From Firmicutes bacterium CAG:24053_14 (lineage in GTDB: Bacteria; Bacillota; Clostridia; Oscillospirales; Oscillospiraceae), in assembly GCA_001916715.1 (NCBI GenBank), contig MNSZ01000057.1, positions 1 to 64,000 on the forward strand: a stretch of DNA of 64,000 nucleotides, read 5' to 3'. This document shows, one piece after another, positions 56,888 through 64,000 of this stretch (its first letter is position 1; each line of letters begins with the position of its first letter). The notes beneath the pieces are model-generated. The model saw only the letters and a program-made list of their open reading frames with translations. It was not told the DNA's origin and ran no database searches. The translations under genes were made by a program, and so were the position numbers.

Positions 56888-56922
56888 AATAAACTCCGTA
56901 CCGTTTCGGTACGGAGTTTATT
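56888..56922. terminator. Bidirectional terminator groEL / lysR-type gene
   Basis: AATAAACTCCGTACC-GTTTC-GGTACGGAGTTTATT, 15-bp perfect stem between convergent genes. Confidence 0.93.
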
Positions 56923-56942
56923 GCATACATAAGCGCAGGAGC

Positions 56943-57827
56943 TTATTGCAGATTGAAGTATTCCAGAACGATCTGGATGAACTTTTCCGTTGCGGGGGAG
57001 GGGCAGCGGCCCTTCTTGACGGCTATCGCAACGTCGCGGTACTGCGGCGGATCAAGCTCCTTCAGGCGGATGTCAAACGGCATTCTGCCCGTCACAAGCT
57101 CCGAGAGAACTGCAACGCCAAGTCCGCTTTCGACCATAGCCATGATCGAGTAGTCGTCGTTAACGTCGCAGTAGGCGGTAACGGGTGTGTCGAGCATTGA
57201 ATTGAGCTGAGCGAAAACCTTGGATACCTCGTTGTTTGCCTCGTCGGTGAGCTTTATGATGCGCTCCTCGCTGAAGCGCTTGAGCGGATATGACGGCGCA
57301 TCCGCCAACGGATGATCCGGCGGCAGAACGGCAAGCATCCTGTCACGCATAAGTACAGTAACGTCAAGCTCCGGAGAATACGGTGCGCTTATGAAGCCGC
57401 AGTCGATCTCGCCTGCGCACAGCGCCTCTTCGGTTTCGCTGTATTCCATGTTCTGAAGCTGGAACACTATCCTCGGATAGCGCTGCTCAAAGTTTTTGAG
57501 TATAGAGGGCAGGCACTGCGTCGAAAAGCTCGAGCATGAGCCGATGCGAATAAAACCGGTCTCCAAACCCTTGAGCGAATTTGCCTGCTCCTGCAAAGCT
57601 TCGTAATGGCTGCACAGATCTTTTATATAAGGCAGCAGCATCAGTCCGTCCGACGAAAGCGCCAGACCGCCGCGGCTGCGGCGAAGCAGATTGAGGTTCC
57701 ATTCGTCCTCAAGGTCGGCAACCATGCGGCTGACGGCCGACTGAGTGTATCCCATCGCCTCGGCTGCCTTGGTTATGCTGCCCATCTCCGCGACCCTGAC
57801 AAATGCCTGGTATTTATGAATTGCCAT
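56943..57827 (-). CDS. LysR-family transcriptional regulator
   Basis: 294 residues. N-terminal winged helix AFVRVAEMGSITKAAEAMGYTQSAVSRMVADLEDEWNLNLLRRSRGGLALS and a substrate-binding effector domain (IRIGSCSSFSTQCLPSILKNFEQRYP...). Targets and effector are unknown; LysR genes often regulate a divergent gene, and what lies divergently here is the candidate small RNA at 57999 rather than a protein gene. The ribosome site before ATG 57827 is weak (GGGG). Confidence 0.9.
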   Translation of the reverse strand: MAIHKYQAFVRVAEMGSITKAAEAMGYTQSAVSRMVADLEDEWNLNLLRRSRGGLALSSDGLMLLPYIKDLCSHYEALQEQANSLKGLETGFIRIGSCSSFSTQCLPSILKNFEQRYPRIVFQLQNMEYSETEEALCAGEIDCGFISAPYSPELDVTVLMRDRMLAVLPPDHPLADAPSYPLKRFSEERIIKLTDEANNEVSKVFAQLNSMLDTPVTAYCDVNDDYSIMAMVESGLGVAVLSELVTGRMPFDIRLKELDPPQYRDVAIAVKKGRCPSPATEKFIQIVLEYFNLQ

Positions 57828-57886
57828 GACAAATACCCCAATTCCGAAAATGAATGATTCGCATAAGATAAATTCTAATACTTCAT

Positions 57887-57915
57887 ATTATATGCCGAAA
57901 AACGGCAGAATGCAA
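57887..57915 (-). promoter_or_regulatory. Sigma-A promoter for the LysR gene
   Basis: Minus strand TTGCAT, 17-nt spacer, perfect TATAAT. Two ATTCCGAAAA copies flank it (57841 and about 57928), possible LysR half sites. Confidence 0.8.
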
Positions 57916-57963
57916 CATGATTTTGCATTCCGAAAAATCATATAAAACATGCGTAATATTCGC

Positions 57964-57992
57964 TTGAGTAATAAGCAAAAACGTAATATACT
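57964..57992 (+). promoter_or_regulatory. Sigma-A promoter in the gene-free region
   Basis: TTGAGT, 17-nt spacer, TATACT, pointing into a region without any coding frame but ending in an intrinsic terminator 140 nt later. Confidence 0.7.
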
Positions 57993-57998
57993 TTGATC

Positions 57999-58141
57999 AT
58001 AAAATAACGAAGCTTGAAAAAAGGTTAACGCCTTTTAGACATATTTCATCCATTCTTTCTCTCTCGTTACCGGGCCTCTCCATCCCGGTAACACCAACAA
58101 TCTCCCGAAAACCGAGTGCCTTTATCGGCACTCGGTTTTCT
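57999..58141 (+). ncRNA. Candidate small regulatory RNA (about 140 nt)
   Basis: Between the promoter at 57964 and the terminator hairpin ACCGAGTGCC-TTTATC-GGCACTCGGT + TTTTC (58111-58140) there is no open frame. The transcript would fold into AAAAGG/CCTTTT (near 58018-58036), GTTACCGGG/CCCGGTAAC (58066-58092, loop CCTCTCCAT) and the terminator, with exposed C/U-rich stretches (CATTCTTTCTCTCTC, CCTCTCC, TCTCCCG) of the kind that pair with Shine-Dalgarno sequences in Gram-positive small RNAs. Not a family I recognise. Confidence 0.55.
58111..58140 (+). terminator. Terminator of the candidate small RNA
   Basis: AAAACCGAGTGCC / GGCACTCGGTTTT stem with a 6-nt loop and a T tail. Confidence 0.85.
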
Positions 58142-58142
58142 T

Positions 58143-59029
58143 ATTTTTAGAGACGCATTGACGCACCTACCAATACATTTATCTCTGGTAGCCCGGTTCG
58201 GAACAATGGTGGAAACCGTGGTTGCCGCGCCATACGTTGGTGCGATGCTGAGTTTTGCTGCGCACCCCTTTTGTCTTCCCCTTGCGGAGCTTGAGGGGAA
58301 GATGCCGCTTGCGGCAGATGAGGTGTAGATAAATCCGCGCCGTAGGCGCTACTTTGTTACAATATGTATCGGTTTTGCCGGAACTCAAATCCATAGCTGT
58401 AGGGAACGGATTTATCCGTTCCGTTGTGATGGTTTAGCCGGCAGTTCCCGGTCGGGCTGACGCAAAAACCGTATCGGTACAATGTAAAAGCGCCTCTAAA
58501 AAAGCGCCTCTAAAAATGTGTTTGCCTGACGGCAAAGATTAAAATAACACCTCATCCGTCACCAAAGGTGACACCTTCCCCTCAAGCTACGCAGGGGAAG
58601 GCAAAAAAGGGACGGTCTGTGACCGCCCCAATGAATAATGAATGATGAATAATTAATAGTGAATAGTGAATAATTGTGGTGTGCCTGCGCACTTTTTTAA
58701 TTGCGCCTTTGCGCTGCTACCGATACGATTTTTGCGTCAGCCCGACCATGGATTGCAGGCAAAACCGTGGCAACGGAACGGATGAATCCGTTCCCTACAA
58801 GCGACCGTTGGCCGCAGCAGAGAGCTGATAGCTGATAGTTAATAGTTTTTTTCAACCCCACGGCAGCAAAGCTGCCTGCTCCCCTTGACAGGTGAGCCAA
58901 TGTGGTGCAGTGCAAAAAATAAACGCTGCACTAACGTAACGCGAGGCACGCACGGTTTATTCCATTGTCTCCGGTCGGGCAACCGGAGATATACGTATTC
59001 GTAGGTGCGTCAATGCGCCTCTAAAAATA
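58143..59029. mobile_element. Non-coding repeat nest with 40-bp terminal inverted repeats (MITE-like)
   Basis: An 887-bp stretch without genes is bounded by ATTTTTAGAGACGCATTGAC... (58143-58185) and its near-exact inverse ending ...GTCAATGCGCCTCTAAAAAT (58987-59029), about 43 bp with few mismatches. Inside lie two further inverted-repeat pairs: an 85-bp unit at 58396-58480 and 58716-58802 (GGGAACGG...CCGTTCC, GTCGGGCTGACGCAAAAA) and a 60-bp unit at 58264-58328 and 58548-58611 (CTTCCCCTCAAGC...CACCTCATC). The terminal motif GCGCCTCTAAAAA is also present twice in tandem at 58490-58516, suggesting nested insertions. Short ATGAATAATGAATG-type repeats fill 58632-58675. No transposase is encoded. 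Confidence 0.75.
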
Positions 59030-59086
59030 TTGATAGTTAATTAATTAACATTACAAAACGTCATGTAATACATGAATTTTATTCGC

Positions 59087-59115
59087 TTGCTTAATGTGAC
59101 TTTCGGTAGTATTAT
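59087..59115 (+). promoter_or_regulatory. Sigma-A promoter for the 62-residue protein
   Basis: TTGCTT, 17-nt spacer, TATTAT; leader of about 70 nt. Confidence 0.75.
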
Positions 59116-59191
59116 GATATCAGAAAGAGAAAGTTAAATCTCTGACAAGCATAAAAACCAATTCGAATATATTATAAAAGGAGTTTTTAAA

Positions 59192-59380
59192 ATGAGTAGC
59201 GAAGTAAAAAATTTCATCCGTAAGATCATATTCACCGTTATCGCTTTTGCAGCACTGTGCATCTTCTGCTTCGACATGTTTGGCTCCACCGGCAATTCGC
59301 ACTTCGGCTTCCTGGCACTGCTCTTCCCGGTACTGGGTGTGCTTGAGTACATGCTGCCGACCCCCGATTTCACGAAATAA
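59192..59380 (+). CDS. Small membrane protein of unknown function
   Basis: 62 residues with two hydrophobic segments (IIFTVIAFAALCIFCFDMF and FGFLALLFPVLGVLEYMLP). AAAAGGAG at ideal distance from the ATG, a clear promoter upstream and a terminator downstream show it is a genuine monocistronic gene. I do not recognise the family. Confidence 0.72.
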   Translation: MSSEVKNFIRKIIFTVIAFAALCIFCFDMFGSTGNSHFGFLALLFPVLGVLEYMLPTPDFTK

Positions 59381-59419
59381 GATCTTCCACGATTTTAAAC
59401 ATTACCTATCCCTATTAAG

Positions 59420-59450
59420 AAATCCCGTCCGAGAGGGCGGGATTTCTTTT
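59420..59450. terminator. Terminator between the small membrane protein and the next gene
   Basis: AAATCCCGTCC-GAGA-GGGCGGGATTT followed by CTTTT; probably used from both sides. Confidence 0.85.
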
Positions 59451-59451
59451 G

Positions 59452-60216
59452 CTATCCGATATTTATTGTAAAGCAATTGGGGCTTGAAGCGAGGTCAAGC
59501 TCGCCGCCGTATTCCGAAACGGCGACGGCCTCGTCGTTGCACGACAGCTTTATGCGGTTCGGGTCGTTTATAATAAGCCGTGAGCTATCGCAGGCTACTG
59601 TGCTCTCGTCGTTTAGCACAAGGATGCTGCTTGCGTTTTCAAGCGGATACTCAAGCCTCAGCTCGGCGCTCTGACCGGCCTTGGGCGTAAGCTCAATGAC
59701 ATAATAGGCAAAGCCCTCGCCGGAATTCGTGTCGGTTTCCAGCGCCGCTTTGCAGTATTTGCCGCTTTCGACGTCGGATGCAAAGGTGCTGCCGTCCACA
59801 AACGGCTGCTCGCCGACACCGTACCACCGGCCGGCGGCTTTACCGTCAAGCGTTATGCTGACGCGTTCGTCGTCGGATCTAAGATAGTTTACGGGGAAGA
59901 ACACGCGGCGGCTCAGCTCCTCACTTCCGGTGTTTTTAAGGTGGTACACATCGGTCACGGTGACGAGCTGCGGCAGCGTGCGGCCCGTCGGCGCGTGCTT
60001 GAACGGCTCGCCGAAGTCGAGCGTAAGCGTTCTGTCCGCCGCTGCGTTTGTAAGCTTCTCGTCCGCGCCGAGCTGAACGACAAATTGAGCCTTTGAAACG
60101 TCGCCGGGCTTGGAATCAAGCGCCGCAGTCAGCACATGCGCCACATATGCCAGCAGCGCAATGCCGAGTACGGCGACAATGCCGCCTATGATGATTTTTC
60201 GCTTTGAGCTTTTCAT
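59452..60216 (-). CDS. Membrane-anchored exported protein of unknown function
   Basis: 254 residues. A basic start (MKSSKRKII), one membrane helix (IGGIVAVLGIALLAYVAHVLTAAL) and an extracytoplasmic beta-rich domain with phrases such as VTVTDVYHLKNTGSEELSRRVFFPVNYLRSDDERVSITLDGKAAGRWYG, which read like an immunoglobulin-type or accessory domain; no known family. ATG 60216 has GGAG about 9 nt upstream. Monocistronic, with its own promoter. Confidence 0.68.
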   Translation of the reverse strand: MKSSKRKIIIGGIVAVLGIALLAYVAHVLTAALDSKPGDVSKAQFVVQLGADEKLTNAAADRTLTLDFGEPFKHAPTGRTLPQLVTVTDVYHLKNTGSEELSRRVFFPVNYLRSDDERVSITLDGKAAGRWYGVGEQPFVDGSTFASDVESGKYCKAALETDTNSGEGFAYYVIELTPKAGQSAELRLEYPLENASSILVLNDESTVACDSSRLIINDPNRIKLSCNDEAVAVSEYGGELDLASSPNCFTINIG

Positions 60217-60271
60217 GGCGTTCAACTCCTGCTTAAAATTTGCGACATGTTATCAAATCTGTCATGACTTC

Positions 60272-60300
60272 ATGATAGCTTGAAGCCGGAAAATTGTCAA
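60272..60300 (-). promoter_or_regulatory. Sigma-A promoter for the exported protein
   Basis: Minus strand TTGACA, 17-nt spacer, TATCAT. Confidence 0.82.
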
Positions 60301-60305
60301 GAAAA

Positions 60306-60350
60306 TGAAAAAGCCCCCACGTTGTGCCATTAGGCCTAACGTGGGGGCTT
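60306..60350 (-). terminator. Terminator of the nadE operon
   Basis: AAGCCCCCACGTT / AACGTGGGGGCTT with a 14-nt loop, followed on the minus strand by TTTTTC. Confidence 0.92.
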
Positions 60351-60362
60351 AAAAAGTTTATA

Positions 60363-62267
60363 TTACTCTTTTGCAACGGTGTCGAGCGAGGCCATGAACA
60401 GGCTGTTTTCGGCATCCGAGGGGATGAGGAAGCCGGTTCTGGGCGAGACGGAGAATGCCTCGACGCTCGGGCCGTCCATCAGGCAGCTGCGCTTAAACTG
60501 CTGGCTGAAGTAGCGCTTGCAGTAGCTGCGGAGCCACTTGGTCAACTCCTCGTCAGTGAACTCGTCGCCGTAGGCGGCCTTTGCAAGACGCATGGTCTTT
60601 GCCGGGGAGAAGCCGCAGATCATCATCTTGTGGGTGAAGAAGTCCTGCAGGCTGTAGGAGCCGACATTTTCCTCGCTCTTCTGCTCGATCTGATCGTCGT
60701 GGATCGGCAGCAGCTCGGGCGTTACGGGGCAGTCGAGAACATCCCACAGCGCATCGGCAAGTACCTTGTCCTCGGTGTGCTGGGCGATGTAGCGAACGCC
60801 TGCGCGAACCTGAGTCTTGGTCAGACCCATGTTCACGTCGTACATGCTGGTGTGGTCGCCGTTGTAGGTGCACCAGCCGTCAACGAACTCGCTGAGGTCC
60901 TCAGTGCCGACGTCAAGGCCGTTGACCTTGTTGGCGATATCCATGAGCACCTGCGTGCGCTCGCGCGCCTGAGCGTTCTCAAAAGCGATGGAGTAGTCGT
61001 CGTGCGCATGTCCGATATCGTCAAAGTGCTTATAAACGCTCTCGCCGATATCGATTACGCGGACCTCAGCGCCGACCTGCTCGGCAACGATGATGGCGTT
61101 GGACTTCGTGCGCGACGAGGTGCCGAAGCAGGGCAGGGTGCAGGCAACGACGTTTGTCGAGGGCAGACCCATGCGCTTGACGGCCTCGGCGCAGATCATA
61201 ACGGTCAGGGTCGAGTCAACGCCGCCGGAGATACCGACCACGCAGTGGTCAAGACCGGCGTAGGTCATGCGCTTTACAAGGCCGGATACCTGAATGTCGA
61301 TCATGCGGCGGCAGTAGTTGCCCATGTCCTTTTCAAACTCGGGCAGATGCGGCAGCTTGCGATAAGTGCGCGTAAGCTCGGTTTCGCAGACCTCCTCGCC
61401 CCAGTAAAGCTCGGAGTGGCTGTATTTATACTGGCTTCTGCCGTATTTTCCGCTCTTGCGGCGGAGATTTTCGAGGTACTCAACGTCGATCTCGGAAACC
61501 ACGAAGCAGTCCTCGCACTCGTCGGAGGCAAGCACCTCGCCGTTTTCGGCGACCATGCACAGCCCGGAGTAGACATTGTCGGTCGTGCTTTCACCCTTGC
61601 CGGGCGCGGCGAGAATAATGCCGCATTTGAGGTGCTTGGAGCGGTACTTGACAGACTCGGTAGCCTCAATGGTAGAGGTGACGGTGGCCGGGAAGGATGC
61701 GAGCGAGGCGATAACGGTAGCGCCGGCCAGAGCGTGACGCGCAGCCGGAGCGTCTATGGCGTCAGCGTCGGCACCCAGCTCTACCGCGACTGAAAGGCCG
61801 GGCAGCACATCGCTTGTAAACAGCAGCTCGGTATCAAAGAACGCGTCGAACTTGCCGCAAACGGTCTCCTCGCCGCCCTCGTCGTCGGCAGCGGCAAACA
61901 GTGTGCCGTCGGTTTCGGAACGGGGAACAAGGCCGAGAAGCTCGCCGTCGGAGATGACGGCCGCTACGCTGTACAGTGCGCCGCCGCGCGGAGCATAGGG
62001 CAGACCGACGATAACGAGCATGTCGCTTCCGGCGCTGGCTTCGATTACCTTTTCAAGCGCTCTTTCGGCGCCTCGGAGAATGACGCTGTGACCTACAAGG
62101 TCATAGCAGGAGCAGCCGGTCAGCGTAAGCTCGGGGAAAACGAGAACTTTAACGCCCTTGTCGGCCGCTTTTTTCATGCACTCGATGACCTTGCCGGCGT
62201 TATATTCGGCGTCGGCTACCTTGATCATCGGAGATGCGGCAGCAACTTTAATAAATCCGTCTTTCAT
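60363..62267 (-). CDS. nadE: NAD+ synthetase with degenerate glutaminase domain
   Basis: 634 residues: N-terminal nitrilase-type domain (1-290) and C-terminal NAD synthetase with P-loop GISGGVDSTLTV, SSRTKSNA, and the deamido-NAD+ region. It adenylates and amidates nicotinate adenine dinucleotide. In the nitrilase domain Glu46 (VFPELTLTG) is kept, but the Lys motif (family LVPKTxLPNYxEFYE) reads LVPRSETDGTLF, and the Cys motif (family VEICEDLW) reads VELGADAD, so the nucleophile position (165) is Gly. The glutaminase should be inactive and the enzyme ammonia-dependent. ATG 62267 is used; GTG 62276 is upstream. Last gene of an operon with an LTA-synthase-like protein. Confidence 0.9.
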   Translation of the reverse strand: MKDGFIKVAAASPMIKVADAEYNAGKVIECMKKAADKGVKVLVFPELTLTGCSCYDLVGHSVILRGAERALEKVIEASAGSDMLVIVGLPYAPRGGALYSVAAVISDGELLGLVPRSETDGTLFAAADDEGGEETVCGKFDAFFDTELLFTSDVLPGLSVAVELGADADAIDAPAARHALAGATVIASLASFPATVTSTIEATESVKYRSKHLKCGIILAAPGKGESTTDNVYSGLCMVAENGEVLASDECEDCFVVSEIDVEYLENLRRKSGKYGRSQYKYSHSELYWGEEVCETELTRTYRKLPHLPEFEKDMGNYCRRMIDIQVSGLVKRMTYAGLDHCVVGISGGVDSTLTVMICAEAVKRMGLPSTNVVACTLPCFGTSSRTKSNAIIVAEQVGAEVRVIDIGESVYKHFDDIGHAHDDYSIAFENAQARERTQVLMDIANKVNGLDVGTEDLSEFVDGWCTYNGDHTSMYDVNMGLTKTQVRAGVRYIAQHTEDKVLADALWDVLDCPVTPELLPIHDDQIEQKSEENVGSYSLQDFFTHKMMICGFSPAKTMRLAKAAYGDEFTDEELTKWLRSYCKRYFSQQFKRSCLMDGPSVEAFSVSPRTGFLIPSDAENSLFMASLDTVAKE

Positions 62268-62276
62268 TTTGATCAC

Positions 62277-62621
62277 TCATTTCTCTGATTTTTGTATGTC
62301 AAATAAAGCTTTGCCATAATAGTGATAGATTATCTGCGACGATGCGTCAAAGCTCTCGGGAGCGATGATGATCGTTATTTTGTCTCCGCTCCGGCGGCAG
62401 TCCTCGATGCCGTCAACAAGCGGAAGAAGATTTGTTTTCAGCTCCTGCTCGAACTCGTCAAGATGCTCTGAGTAATACTCCGTTGTCTGCGGACAGGTAT
62501 ATTTATCGCCCAGCGGAGCTTTGCTCGTGAAGCAGAACACCATGAATACGGCGAACAGAATGAGGAATAGTACGCAGCCGAAGGGTTTGATGGCTTTTAC
62601 AAAGCTCTGTCCTGCTGTCAT
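62277..62621 (-). CDS. Hypothetical single-pass membrane protein
   Basis: 114 residues: an N-terminal membrane helix (FGCVLFLILFAVFMVFCFTS) and an external domain with TTEYYSEHLDEFEQELKTNLLPLVDGIEDCRRSGDKITIIIAPESFD. Not recognised. It overlaps the LTA-synthase-like gene by 4 bp (ATGA) and is followed 9 bp later by nadE. The overlap suggests a link to the envelope enzyme upstream rather than to NAD synthesis. Confidence 0.7.
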   Translation of the reverse strand: MTAGQSFVKAIKPFGCVLFLILFAVFMVFCFTSKAPLGDKYTCPQTTEYYSEHLDEFEQELKTNLLPLVDGIEDCRRSGDKITIIIAPESFDASSQIIYHYYGKALFDIQKSEK

Positions 62622-64000
62622 GACGCTACCTCCGAAAACTTAAAATTCCGTCTCATGTAATACTGCACTTTGTTGATCGTCTGCTTCTGATCGAGAAGAC
62701 TGCCGCTTATGGAGTCGGTGACCTCGCCGTCAACAAGGTAGAAGCCTGAAGTGTTTATGACAGGAAGAAAGGTCTGCGCGTCGTTCATGAATTTCATGTA
62801 AGCAGGGCCGTCCCAACCGAGCTGAGAAAACAGCACGTTCATTAGATAGCACGGGCTGATATCCGGTCCGGAGCCGATAAAATCATTATCGCAGACTTCT
62901 TTGGCGGCATCGTTTGCCCAGATGAGATAACGTGTTGAATAATAGTTCTTAAAGCCCGCGGTAGTCGAGCGGTCAAGATTTATGCCAAGCTCATCGTATG
63001 TTACGCTGTTATCGCCCAGCCATGGCTTGTGATCACCGTAGACTACCAAAACGACCGGTTCATCCATAGCTTCAAGCTCGGCTTTGAGCTCGCACAGCCT
63101 TTCGATAGTATCTTTTACAGAGCCGAGATAGTTGTTTATGACATAGTAGCTGTACTCGGAAACGTCGCCGTCCCAAACCGGATCGCCCCAGTCGAGCCTG
63201 TCGGTGCTGTACGGGCCGTGCCCCTGATAGGTCACATTAAATGAAAACACGTTTTTGCCGTCGGCAACGTCGTCTTTGAAAAACTTCAGCATATCCGGGA
63301 AAAATTCCTCGTCATAAGTGACAGGATAGCCGTATTTCTCGTAATATCCTTCGGTGAACAGATAATCCTCAAAGCCGAGATAACGGTTGACATTGTAGCG
63401 ATTATAGAAGGTGCGCAGGCACGGATGGCTTCCGTTTGCGGTGTAGCCCTGCTCACGCAGATACCAGACATAGGAGTTTACGGGCCTGCGATAGTCTTTA
63501 AGCTGCGTGTATCCCGTCAGGAAGCAGCGCTCGGTGTCAATAGTTCCGCCGCCGAAAACGTTTGTCATGAGGTTTCCGGTATAGCTCTCGGCTTCAAGGG
63601 CATGATAATCGGCATAGATATCGTCAATGCCCTGCAATCCCACGGTCGTAAGATCCGCAAAGGCTTCAAGCTGAATGGTAAGTATATTGACTTTCTTGCT
63701 TTCGGGGATATCCGAATCGGAATATGCAGAAAGCTCGTTTTCCGCAAGATTTTCGTCATATCCGTCGGGCGGAGTGTCTATCGCGGCAGATATGCTGTGT
63801 ATAAACGGGTACACAAAGCCCTTTGAGGTGAAAACATCGGTGGCTTCCCAGCGGCTCACATGGTCAAAGTTCTCGGTCTTTACATTGTATATATCCGCGC
63901 TTGAGTAAACAAGCGTCCACAGAGGCCATACGGATGCTGCAATGACTATTGCGGCGGCGATGCGGAAAGAGCCTTTTGCACGTCCACGCACGAAAAAGTA
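62618..64000 (-). CDS. LTA-synthase-like sulfatase-fold phosphotransferase, N-terminus outside the window
   Basis: The visible 460 residues comprise the last membrane helix and an extracytoplasmic alkaline-phosphatase-fold domain: NILTIQLEAFAD, the catalytic Thr in VFGGGTIDTERCFLTGY, YQGHGPY, and the metal-binding VVYGDHKPWLGDN. Relatives transfer glycerol phosphate from phosphatidylglycerol to build lipoteichoic acid or related polymers. In frame the coding continues past 64000 (Tyr-Phe-Phe before the Val at 63991), so GTG 63991 is not the start; three or four membrane helices should lie further out. Its partner is the small membrane protein that overlaps its stop. Confidence 0.88.
   Translation of the reverse strand, partial: YFFVRGRAKGSFRIAAAIVIAASVWPLWTLVYSSADIYNVKTENFDHVSRWEATDVFTSKGFVYPFIHSISAAIDTPPDGYDENLAENELSAYSDSDIPESKKVNILTIQLEAFADLTTVGLQGIDDIYADYHALEAESYTGNLMTNVFGGGTIDTERCFLTGYTQLKDYRRPVNSYVWYLREQGYTANGSHPCLRTFYNRYNVNRYLGFEDYLFTEGYYEKYGYPVTYDEEFFPDMLKFFKDDVADGKNVFSFNVTYQGHGPYSTDRLDWGDPVWDGDVSEYSYYVINNYLGSVKDTIERLCELKAELEAMDEPVVLVVYGDHKPWLGDNSVTYDELGINLDRSTTAGFKNYYSTRYLIWANDAAKEVCDNDFIGSGPDISPCYLMNVLFSQLGWDGPAYMKFMNDAQTFLPVINTSGFYLVDGEVTDSISGSLLDQKQTINKVQYYMRRNFKFSEVAS

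Noticed and set aside
54856..56889. 677-codon open frame antisense to groES-groEL
   Set aside because: It mirrors the biased codons of groEL, has no ribosome site and a leucine/aspartate-rich low-complexity product; groEL is certain on the other strand.
58632..58675. ATGAATA-type short repeats as a CRISPR array
   Set aside because: Units are 7-8 nt without spacers; they belong to the surrounding repeat nest and no cas gene is present.

Overview
The window looks like a chromosomal segment of an anaerobic, endospore-forming Firmicute of class Clostridia, most likely an Oscillospirales/Ruminococcaceae-type gut bacterium. Reasons: fairly GC-rich coding DNA with strong Gram-positive ribosome binding sites; sporulation markers (a YlmC/YmxH PRC-barrel gene and spoVT); the clostridial GlgC/GlgD pair; a short archaeal/eukaryotic-type prolyl-tRNA synthetase; a perfect CIRCE operator in front of groESL; an LTA-synthase-like enzyme; and ETF/acyl-CoA dehydrogenase and 2-enoate-reductase-type flavoproteins typical of strict anaerobes. 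No rRNA or tRNA gene and no CRISPR array was recognised.

Layout. 0-2.1 kb: a phage-type small gene abutting a truncated DUF2975 gene, its YozG-like regulator, an exported protein and ogt. 2.4-9.9 kb: a leftward operon with a Dpp/Opp-type ABC importer, an aspartoacylase-like hydrolase and two paralogous methyltransferases. 10-19.5 kb: housekeeping genes (TPR protein, HAD phosphatase, Sfp transferase, HD hydrolase, GT2, NUDIX, proS, DUF1700 membrane protein, prs, pth). 19.6-25.2 kb: glycogen genes glgC-glgD-glgP and a PfkB kinase. 25.3-28.4 kb: noc/parB-like, ylmC, rpsB, tsf. 28.4-42.4 kb: rpoN and a catabolic island. 42.4-44.1 kb: the scar of a VTC/DUF4956/carbohydrate-binding cluster. 44.2-51 kb: spoVT, a PEP/pyruvate-binding-domain protein, and an OmpR-type two-component system with htrA. 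51-57.8 kb: cstA with an unknown partner, an RlmL-type methyltransferase, groESL, a LysR regulator. 57.9-59.1 kb: no protein-coding gene, but a candidate small RNA and a nest of inverted repeats. 59.2-64 kb: two small/unknown envelope proteins, nadE, and an LTA-synthase-like gene that runs off the end.

The most interesting part is the island at 29-42.4 kb. rpoN (sigma-54) lies back-to-back with an enhancer-binding protein that has a sigma-54 contact loop (GSFTGA). The next operon (2-enoate-reductase-like FeS flavoenzyme, acyl-CoA ligase, SLC13-type carboxylate transporter) starts from a textbook -24/-12 promoter, TTGGCACGATGTTTGCA. Facing it is an acyl-CoA dehydrogenase/etfB operon driven by a sigma-A-type promoter, and its divergent regulator is a paralogous AAA+ protein that has lost the GAFTGA loop and the Walker B glutamate. 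Taken together this looks like a module for importing, CoA-activating and reducing an unsaturated carboxylic acid, with two sister regulators that have split between two promoter classes. etfB is truncated at a 17-bp inverted repeat and no etfA is present, so part of the module may be decaying or rearranged.

Most intergenic gaps carry recognisable sigma-A promoters with exact 17-bp spacers and bidirectional intrinsic terminators; these are listed. Several operons show signs of decay: truncated DUF2975, VTC and carbohydrate-binding genes, and a NadE whose glutaminase domain lacks its catalytic Lys and Cys.
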